This document shows, piece after piece, positions 9,733 through 15,742 of a DNA stretch of 23,764 nucleotides. Origin of the DNA: Saprospiraceae bacterium (GTDB lineage Bacteria; Bacteroidota; Bacteroidia; Chitinophagales; Saprospiraceae); NCBI GenBank assembly GCA_016719855.1, contig JADJYH010000070.1, positions 1 to 23,764 on the forward strand. Reading direction: 5' to 3'. The translations under genes were made by a program, and so were the position numbers. The notes below the pieces were generated by a model that saw nothing but the letters and a program-made list of their open reading frames with translations, made no database searches and was not told where the DNA came from. Within the stretch, counting starts at the first letter, position 1; the number at the start of each line of letters is the position of its first letter.

Positions 9733-11759
9733 ATGATAAAGAACATACTCCTCACTTTCCTTATCGTCATGGCTTTAATAAACCATGAACAAGCACAGGA
9801 TGCTATTATCATGCGAGAGGAGGGGAAGGGTTCGATTTTACCAGAAGATAAAAAAAGCAGCATTGCACTGATTGTCGCCATCAGCCAATATGACCAAAAA
9901 ACAGGTTGGCCAACGTTGAATGCCCAAAATGATGTCCCGCTCATCAAATATGCCTTGCTCCAGCAAGGTTTTGATGAGCGGGACATTACCGTCATCCAAA
10001 ATGAACAAGCCACTAAATCGGGGATTCTGAAAGCTATTGAAACACAGCTTATCGAAAAAGCACAGAAGGAGCGTTGCGGTTTTCCACTTTTCGGGGCATG
10101 GCCAGCAAGTATGGGACATCAACGGCGATGAACTGGATGGTTATGATGAGGCCATTGTGCCTTATGACTCGCCCATGCGCTTTAAGGCAGGCGTTTACGA
10201 GGGCACCAACCTGATTCGGGATGAAGAATTGGGAAACATGATGGCGAAGTTGCGGAAAAAGCTGGGCAAAACGGGAAATGTCATGCTTATCCTCGACTCC
10301 TGCCATTCCGGTACCGGAACGAGAGGCTTTGCAACGGCCAGGGGGACCGACAATATCATGGCAGATAGCCAATACATCAAATCGAATTTCACCCAAGCAT
10401 TTGATGAAAATAGCTTGGATAAATCGAAGGCAGTAGGATTGGCGTCCATGGTTTCCTTTTTTGGTGCCTCACCCAATCAACTAAACTATGAGACCATCAG
10501 TGCGGAAGGAAAAGAAGTGGGTTCTTTAAGTTATGCCTTCAGCCAGACCTTTGCTGAAGCAGACAAAGGAAACCACCTATCAAACTATTTTTGAGCGAAT
10601 CAAAATCAGGATGAGTTCCATGGTCCCCAATCAATCGCCACAAGCGGAGGGGCAATTGGACCAGCAAATACTGGGGGGAAAAATCCTTGGTAAATTAAAT
10701 TATTTCAAACCAAGCGCGGACGATAGCATGGATGGCCAACTTTTGAGCCTGTCTGCTGGCTTGCTTTCCAATTTATTCCCAGGCACTAATGTTGGGGTCT
10801 ATCCCGAGGGGACAAGGGATTTCAGAAAGGCAACGCCACTTGCAAAAGGTGTGGTAAAAGAAGCGGATTTATTGGGTTGCACCATCGAATTGGACAAAAT
10901 CCCCAACAGCCAGGCACTTGCCAACTCCAGGATATTCATCACCGAGCAACAGTATGGCAACTTGGAGGTTAAATTGAAAATTGACCTGATAGAAGGCGAA
11001 CTGAAAACAGCGCTACTAGAGGCATTGGCTGAATTTCCGATGGTGAAACTGGACGCTGTTCACCCGGATTTATTGGTGGAGGCAAAACCATCTACACAGA
11101 GCGCTCCTCAAATCCAATTAATAACCAACGATGAGCACCAGCTTTTAATTTCTAAACCCAATGCTGCTCCATCCAGAATTGCACAGCAGCTTGTCAGTTC
11201 CATCCTCTCGTATGTGCAGTGCAAATTCCTGCGAACGCTGGAGATGAAAGAAGAAGAATTGGATATACAGTTGGCCTTCCTTCCCTTGGGAAAGGATAGC
11301 AATGCCTTGCAAATACAGTCCTTGGCAGACGGCGATTTAACGCATTTTAAGGTTGGTGAAAAATTCAAACTACTTATCGAAAATAAAGGGACTTCGGATG
11401 CCTATTACACCGTATTGGACATCCAACCGGACAACATAATAACGGTCATCATTCCCCATAATTGCTCGGGCAGGGCAGCCAATGAATTCCACATCCAACC
11501 GGGTGAGCGACAGGAATATGAATGTACATTTGTGGCGAGTCCTCCCTTGGGTACAGATATTCTCAAGCTAATAGCCACACAGGAGCCACTGGATTTGACC
11601 TCCATTGAATCTAGGCGTGGACTGACGGAGGAAGTAGCCAGCCATCCCCTTCGAAAAGTTGTTTGCCGCATCTTATTTTACAATAACCGGGGCGCAGGCA
11701 ATTTGAGCCTCTTTCCGGAGATAAGCATTTTTTCAAAAGTTTTTGTGATAGAGGAATAG
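9733..11759 (+). CDS. Exported metacaspase-like protease with DUF4384-like C-terminus
   Basis: About 675 residues if frames are joined. MIKNILLTFLIVMALINHEQ plus AQD is a signal peptide. The protease domain starts at SSIALIVAISQYD. The catalytic His lies in VFHFSGHGQQ (codon 10097-10099), followed by DINGDELDGYDEAIVPYD, and the Cys in LILDSCHSGTGTRG (codon 10301-10303). The HGxQ and DSCHSG forms are those of metacaspases and differ from the SGHGD and DACR(S/A)G of the caspase-TPR genes. The C-terminal part (about 11320-11600) has LTHFKVGEKFKLLIENKGTS, then ITVIIPHN and IQPGE, and a GTDILKLIAT strand, consistent with a DUF4384-like beta domain. Frames change near 10065 (just before the His motif) and 10567. 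It starts 48 bp after the CHAT gene and probably shares its transcript. Substrate and activator are unknown. Confidence 0.83.
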
Positions 11760-11935
11760 GGTGAAATTGAAAAAAGATGAAAACTAAATCCCTGTTCCCC
11801 TGATAACCACAAACGACTTTTGGTATTGATGGAGGAGCAGTTTGATAACCACCAAAAGCATCCCGATAAACACCAATAGCAACGGCATATTGGCCACTAG
11901 AATCATACTATCAAAACATCCGAATCATTTGCTCA

Positions 11936-11969
11936 AGCCCCGGCGGGAAAAGCACCTGCCGGGACTTTT
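11936..11969 (+). terminator. Rho-independent-like terminator after the metacaspase gene
   Basis: CCCGGCGGG (11939-11947) pairs with CCTGCCGGG (11955-11963), with one G-T wobble and a 7-base loop, followed by a short T-rich stretch (ACTTTTA). It is GC-rich against AT-rich surroundings and separates the protease operon from the SPC-protein block. The T run is weak, and it lies about 180 bp past the stop codon. Confidence 0.6.
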
Positions 11970-12154
11970 ATTCCAGCAAACAGTATGACAAAAATCATCT
12001 CTTCAACTGGCTTTAAAGCCTGACGAAAAAAAATGAAAAAAATCTGATAACCCATTCATTGAAGCAGTATCAATTACAATAATCAACGTACATTGGCAGC
12101 ATATCCAAACAAAGCACTCAAAAATTGACATTCACCTCAGGTTCCCAATCGTTC

Positions 12155-12162
12155 TAGATTTG
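12155..12162 (+). promoter_or_regulatory. Candidate Bacteroidota -7 element (TAGATTTG)
   Basis: TAGATTTG matches the TAnnTTTG consensus exactly and lies 52 bp upstream of the first SPC-protein start. The nearest TTG (12125-12127) is 27 bp away rather than the usual 19-21, so the -33 element is unconvincing. Confidence 0.4.
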
Positions 12163-12213
12163 GCATCTGTATTATTTTATCAACTAATTTCATCATCTTT
12201 AAAATTATCAATT

Positions 12214-12834
12214 ATGAAAATGAAAGCATTTTTTGTTTCCACCGCAGTGCTGGTTGCACTGCTTACATGTTGTAGCCTGAACGAAATTCAGGCACAATCC
12301 GGGGCACTCTCTGGGGCAGGGGGGGCCGTTGACAAAACACCCAAACCCGATTACTGTGAACTTGTGCTACCGAAAGTTGAGCGAGAACTGAAGGCCGATG
12401 CCAATGCTACCTGCACCACACAGTCTGCCTGTGTCGAGTGCATGGACAAGGCTTCCAAAATTATACTTGCAGCAACCCTCGTCGTACAGCCTGACAAGGA
12501 AGGATGCAAGCCTGCCACCGACATTACTACGGAAGATGCCGCCATAAGCCGGGGTGCACAAAAGCAGAAACCGGCCAGTTTCCGAGCCCAAATCCTGCAA
12601 AGCCCATGCTATGCTGGCGGTACCAATCTGGAAGTCTATATCGCTGGTTATGGCCAAACAAGCCGTGAGTTCAGCTACCTTTGGGAGATAGACGGCAAGA
12701 AGGGAGGACACCTACCCAAGCAAACATGCATCTGCGGAAAATTGGCCAAGGTGCGTGTTACCCACCTAGCTACTGGAGAGTCAGTGACCTTGAATATGAG
12801 GTTGAATTCAACTTGTGCAAGCACTGGTAAATAG
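12214..12834 (+). CDS. Secreted SPC-domain protein 1 (unknown function)
   Basis: A 206-residue protein that I do not recognise from named families. The start chosen is ATG 12214 (MKMKAFFVSTAVLVALL), because it opens a normal signal peptide ending at IQA|QS; a longer frame upstream adds 18 residues that would bury it. After a Gly/Ala stretch (GALSGAGGAVD) comes a CX5CX2C segment (C67, C73, C76: TCTTQSACVEC) with VVQP after it. A second domain holds ILQSPCYAGGTNLEVYIAGY (127-146), FSYLWEIDGKKGGH and CICGKLAKVRVTHL. The alternating strand pattern with Y-x-W and a following DG suggests an Ig- or PKD-like sandwich, with cysteines that could be disulfide-bonded outside the cytoplasm. It is followed 58 bp downstream by a close paralog. 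A partner or substrate role for the neighbouring proteases is only a hypothesis. Confidence 0.85.
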   Translation: MKMKAFFVSTAVLVALLTCCSLNEIQAQSGALSGAGGAVDKTPKPDYCELVLPKVERELKADANATCTTQSACVECMDKASKIILAATLVVQPDKEGCKPATDITTEDAAISRGAQKQKPASFRAQILQSPCYAGGTNLEVYIAGYGQTSREFSYLWEIDGKKGGHLPKQTCICGKLAKVRVTHLATGESVTLNMRLNSTCASTGK

Positions 12835-12892
12835 GTGTTCCAGCATATCTCTATAACCTTATCAATCTTCATTACCTTTTAATTAAATCATT

Positions 12893-13537
12893 ATGAAAAT
12901 CAAATCAGTTTTTGTTCAGTCATCCTTGCTTTTTGTACTGTTTACCTGCTTTGGCCTAAACTTCACACAAGCGCAAACAGGCGCAGTTTCTGGGGCAGGT
13001 GGCACGGTTGGCACTCCTTCCAAAGTAGAATATTGCGACGCTGCGTTGCCGAAAGTGGAAGCAGACCTTAGAAGCGATGCCAATGAAACATGTACCACTC
13101 AATATTCATGTGTTGAGTGCATGGAGCGGGCTACCAAACTAGTTGTAGCAGCTACCGTCGTTGTACAACCTACAGATGCTTCTTGCAATCCTGTGAAGGT
13201 AAACACCCGAATGGATACGGATGCCGCCTTAAGCCGTGGAGGAGGCATAGTTCCACGAAAGTCCACCTTTAGTGCGAGCATCCTGCAAAGTCCATGCTAT
13301 GATGGGGGCAACAACCTTGAGGTATATATTGCCGGTTATGAATTGGGTACCGATAAATTTAGATACCAATGGGTAATTGACGGAGAACCAGGAGGTACGG
13401 ATTCCTCTGCGAATCAGGAAGATAAAGGTTGCGTTAATGGTACAAAGGCCACTGTAAAGGTCACCCAGTTGTCAACGGGCGCATCCAAAACCTTGGAAGC
13501 CATATTGGACTCAGGAGGCGCAACAGGTGGGAAGTGA
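12893..13537 (+). CDS. Secreted SPC-domain protein 2 (unknown function)
   Basis: A 214-residue paralog of the preceding gene with the same order of parts: signal peptide MKIKSVFVQSSLLFVLF ending at TQA|QT, the segment GAVSGAGGTVG, YCDAALPKVE, the CX5CX2C segment TCTTQYSCVEC, VVQP, then ILQSPCYDGGNNLEVYIAGY, FRYQWVIDGEPGG and TKATVKVTQLSTGASKT. The CxC pair of protein 1 is reduced to one Cys (KGCVNGTKA), so one disulfide may differ. The reading frame is intact. It probably shares a transcript with protein 1, and a strong hairpin stands downstream. Function is unknown. Confidence 0.85.
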   Translation: MKIKSVFVQSSLLFVLFTCFGLNFTQAQTGAVSGAGGTVGTPSKVEYCDAALPKVEADLRSDANETCTTQYSCVECMERATKLVVAATVVVQPTDASCNPVKVNTRMDTDAALSRGGGIVPRKSTFSASILQSPCYDGGNNLEVYIAGYELGTDKFRYQWVIDGEPGGTDSSANQEDKGCVNGTKATVKVTQLSTGASKTLEAILDSGGATGGK

Positions 13538-13582
13538 TTGGTTCACTGCGCCATTACGTATGATTATTAATAATGCTTGATA

Positions 13583-13635
13583 GCCACGAATTGTATGACT
13601 ATTTGCACAAAGCATATAACCATATAATTCGTGGC
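13583..13635. repeat. 15-bp-stem hairpin between SPC genes 2 and 3
   Basis: GCCACGAATTGTATG (13583-13597) is an inverted copy of CATATAATTCGTGGC (13621-13635) at 14 of 15 positions, with a 23-base loop. No T run follows, so it is more likely a transcript-stabilising or processing hairpin, or an operator, than a simple terminator. TGATAGCCAC, overlapping its left arm at 13578, resembles the TGATAACCAC word found elsewhere. Confidence 0.6.
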
Positions 13636-13691
13636 ACAGGCTTTCAAAAGAATCACTTACTCATTATCATTTACCATTAAAATAAAATGTC

Positions 13692-14735
13692 ATGAAAAAA
13701 ATAGTGCTTAGTTGCGTCATAGCCCTATTGTGCATGTTCGTCGCATATCAATCATTTGGCCAAAAGACCCAGGGCAAAACCTCTAAAGCCACGTCCGAAC
13801 AAAAACTCCCAGTTTGTGAGGACGCCATTGCAGCGGCTAAAAAGCTCAACCAAACCCAAGCCGATGCCGAGTGCCGAACGGTACACCAATGCGTACCGTG
13901 CCAAGATAAGAAGACCAATAAAGCGACTTGCAAATCCGTTACCGTGCAGCCAACTTGTGGTACTGCGGCAACCATTACCAAAGATGAAGCAAAAGATGCT
14001 TCGGGTAAAAACCAAAAAGCATTGCCCTTTTTTGCTGAAATAATTCAAAGCCCCTGCGGCAACGGCAAAGTATCGCTCGAAGCCGTGGTGGTGCAGGATG
14101 GCCAAGCCAGTTTTGACAAAAAGTCGCAGCAGGCTTACAGCTTCAAATGGACCGTTGATGGGAAGGATGCTGGAACCGACAGCGAGGTCAGCTGCATCCA
14201 AGCCAAAGAGGCCAGTGTGAAAGTCACCAAAAAGAACGCAGACGCGACGATTACCTTGTACATCAAGCCGCTCACTGAAGTCAGCAATACCGCTGCGAGC
14301 ATGGCACCCGTGCCCACCGTTGCTGCCATTTACAAGAAAACAGGGTGCTTTGGGCTCTGTCCCATATACGAAGTACAGTTCTTTGTTGACGGCCGTGTAA
14401 AATGGAATGGCAAGATGAACGTCGGTACCCTTGGCATCAAAGATGCCACCGTGGACCGCGAGACGATTGCCCAAATCGCTAGAACTGCCGACAGAATCAA
14501 GTTCTTCAATATGGACCGCCGTTACCCGGATTACCAGGTTTGGGACGCACCCTCCACGGTCATATACCTGAACATGAATGGAAAGGAGCATCAAGTTGAG
14601 AACATATTGGATGCCCCTGCGGAATTGAAAGAACTGGAGCGGATTTTTGATGATATCATCAAAAAAAATGGGTGGCGCACTTCACCGGACAAGGCTAACC
14701 AATCTGCACAAAGCGTACCTGATGCCAAGAACTGA
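13692..14735 (+). CDS. Secreted SPC-domain protein 3 with C-terminal DUF6438 domain
   Basis: A 347-residue protein. The signal peptide MKKIVLSCVIALLCMFVAYQ ends at SFG|QK. The N-terminal part follows proteins 1 and 2: a Cys-rich segment with ECRTVHQCVPC (CX5CX2C, residues 61-70) and VQPTC, then IIQSPCGNGKVSLEAVV (117-133) and YSFKWTVDGKDAGT. From about residue 210 a different domain begins: IYKKTGCFGLCPIYEVQFF, DGRVKWNGK, IARTADRIKFF and a VIYLNMNGK strand. The CFGxCPxY signature with a following DG is that of DUF6438, a domain of unknown function in Bacteroidota lipoproteins and secreted proteins. The frame is intact. A terminator follows the stop by about 45 bp. The fusion ties the unknown SPC domain to a known but uncharacterised one. 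Confidence 0.85.
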   Translation: MKKIVLSCVIALLCMFVAYQSFGQKTQGKTSKATSEQKLPVCEDAIAAAKKLNQTQADAECRTVHQCVPCQDKKTNKATCKSVTVQPTCGTAATITKDEAKDASGKNQKALPFFAEIIQSPCGNGKVSLEAVVVQDGQASFDKKSQQAYSFKWTVDGKDAGTDSEVSCIQAKEASVKVTKKNADATITLYIKPLTEVSNTAASMAPVPTVAAIYKKTGCFGLCPIYEVQFFVDGRVKWNGKMNVGTLGIKDATVDRETIAQIARTADRIKFFNMDRRYPDYQVWDAPSTVIYLNMNGKEHQVENILDAPAELKELERIFDDIIKKNGWRTSPDKANQSAQSVPDAKN

Positions 14736-14781
14736 GGTATTATCACCCATTTTATTAACAAAAAGTTTTAAGTTAACTACG

Positions 14782-14815
14782 CCTCAAGGTGAAAGACTTT
14801 CGAGGGGTTTTTTTT
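14782..14815 (+). terminator. Rho-independent terminator after SPC gene 3
   Basis: CCTCAAGGT (14782-14790) pairs with ACTTTCGAGG (14796-14805), with one bulged C and one G-T pair around a 5-base loop, and is followed by GG and eight Ts (14808-14815). It lies 47 bp past the stop codon. Confidence 0.75.
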
Positions 14816-15141
14816 ACTCTGGTTAGGTTTTTGAATAGGGGTTGGGGGGGGCCCCCGGAGGCTTATTTACCGCACAAAAGTAAATATCTTTCACCAAGCT
14901 ATTGACTATCAGATACTTACTGTAATCTCAGAAGGTTGACTCATGACGTTTTTGCGGAACGCCCCTCGCCGCCTTTGGCGCTCTCGAGGTCTTGGGGCGG
15001 CTTCGCCATTCTTTCATGCGCCAAAAAATTAATCCCATAATATTCAAAAAAGATTTCCCATCCCTGATAACCAATTAACGACCCGGTTATAAATGGACAA
15101 ATCAAGCAAACAACAATTTTGAACTTAAAAAAAATCGCCTT
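14816..15141. other. Noncoding region with G/C palindromes and a TGATAACC word
   Basis: I see no supported gene in these 326 bp. A run of eight G then five C sits at 14844-14856. CGCCCC (14960-14965) and GGGGCG (14994-14999) enclose a smaller CGCC-ttt-GGCG hairpin (14970-14980). TGATAACC recurs at 15065-15072, in the context CCCTGATAACCA, about 75 bp before the next start. The minus strand has a 72-codon open frame here, but it has no signal peptide or family match that I can name. Confidence 0.5.
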
Positions 15142-15522
15142 ATGAAAAAGTCCATGCAATTCCGATTCGCCGTTATGTTCAGCCTTTTTACAGCAAGCAT
15201 CTTCATGTCCAATGAAGCCGTGGCGCAGTCAAAAACCACCAAGTCATTTGCCGAAAAATCCGTTCTGAAAATGCAACAGGGATTTAGTTTCAATATCACA
15301 GCTTCGCCTTGTTATGCAGGAGGCACAGGGTGCAGGGTGCAAATAGCACAGCCCCAAAAATATGCCTACTTATGGGAAGTAAACGGTAGCCACGGAGGCC
15401 ACCAAATGAACATAGATTGCGCTTGCGGAAACTACGCCAAGGTTCGGGTCATGCGCCTATCCGATGGCCTGCAAGTAACCCGCACTATCAAGCTTGGAAA
15501 ATGTGGCGGCTCCAACAATTGA
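15142..15522 (+). CDS. Secreted SPC-domain protein 4, short form
   Basis: A 126-residue protein with signal peptide MKKSMQFRFAVMFSLFTASI ending at AVA|QS. It lacks the CX5CX2C N-terminal segment of proteins 1-3 and consists of the single SPC domain: ITASPCYAGGTGCRVQI (52-68), YAYLWEVNGSHGGHQ (74-88), and DCACGNYAKVRVMRLSDG (92-109). It is closest to protein 1, which shares PCYAGGT, YLWE, GGH, CxCG and AKVRV. It therefore defines the minimal unit of the family. The frame is intact. It is followed by a long hairpin region and a strong terminator, so it ends a transcription unit. Function is unknown. Confidence 0.85.
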   Translation: MKKSMQFRFAVMFSLFTASIFMSNEAVAQSKTTKSFAEKSVLKMQQGFSFNITASPCYAGGTGCRVQIAQPQKYAYLWEVNGSHGGHQMNIDCACGNYAKVRVMRLSDGLQVTRTIKLGKCGGSNN

Positions 15523-15534
15523 ATTTATCAAAAA

Positions 15535-15660
15535 ATAAAATCGCCGCTATAAATGAAAACAATGAAAGCAAAGGAAGGTATCCGAAAAAACCAACCTCGT
15601 TTTTTCAATCGTACCTATCCTTTCAAAAGTAATATATCGAGAGAAAAGCAGCGATTTTAT
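15535..15660. repeat. 126-bp imperfect inverted repeat
   Basis: The outer arms ATAAAATCGCCGCT (15535-15548) and AGCAGCGATTTTAT (15647-15660) match at 13 of 14 positions. Further in, AAAGGAAGGTA pairs with TACCTATCCTTT with one bulge, and GAAAAAAC pairs with GTTTTTTC at the apex. Most of the segment can therefore fold as one long hairpin. It lies between a stop codon and a terminator with which it is contiguous, which suggests a MITE-like insertion in the 3' untranslated region or a structured RNA. Confidence 0.65.
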
Positions 15661-15661
15661 T

Positions 15662-15694
15662 CCTCGCCCGGCGCCTGTCGGGCGAGGTTTTTTT
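15662..15694 (+). terminator. Strong rho-independent terminator after SPC gene 4
   Basis: CCTCGCCCG (15662-15670) and CGGGCGAGG (15679-15687) form a perfect 9-bp stem with an 8-base loop, followed by seven Ts (15688-15694). Confidence 0.9.
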
Positions 15695-15725
15695 GTTGAA
15701 TAAAACCAGCAATTTTTTACCTTTA
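15693..15725 (+). promoter_or_regulatory. Candidate promoter of the second caspase block
   Basis: TTG (15696-15698), then exactly 19 bp, then TACCTTTA (15718-15725) fits the Bacteroidota -33/-7 promoter (TTG, 19-21 bp, TAnnTTTG) at all but the last base. It starts in the T run of the preceding terminator and ends 17 bp before the ATG of the next caspase gene, so the 5' leader would be very short. Confidence 0.5.
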
Positions 15726-15742
15726 ATCCAAAATTTTCCATA

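Larger units (their letters stand above)
11760..12213. other. Regulatory-looking noncoding region with TGATAACC words
   Basis: These 454 bp have no credible gene. TGATAACC occurs at 11801-11808, 11843-11850 and 12045-12052; the first two extend to TGATAACCAC and are 42 bp apart. CTTTTGGT (11817-11824) and ACCAAAAG (11851-11858) are an 8-bp inverted pair between and beside them. A terminator and a probable -7 element follow and are listed separately. The same word recurs upstream of the fourth SPC-domain gene, so it may be an operator. Confidence 0.45.

Noticed and set aside
1..11000. Programmed frameshifting as the cause of the split genes
   Set aside because: The shifts fall at many different places, go both ways and differ between paralogs. 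No shared slippery site with a downstream structure is seen.
13752..14594. Minus-strand open frame of 280 codons
   Set aside because: It is fully antisense to the intact, signal-peptide-bearing SPC/DUF6438 gene and has no recognisable motif.
14941..15159. Minus-strand 72-codon open frame in an intergenic region
   Set aside because: It overlaps the start of the next gene and palindromic DNA, has no clear start context, and I cannot match it to a family. It is best treated as noncoding.
12214..15522. Gasdermin or other pore-forming substrates of the caspases
   Set aside because: The four proteins are exported, Cys-containing and Ig/PKD-like in pattern. No gasdermin-like length or C-terminal inhibitory helix is visible.
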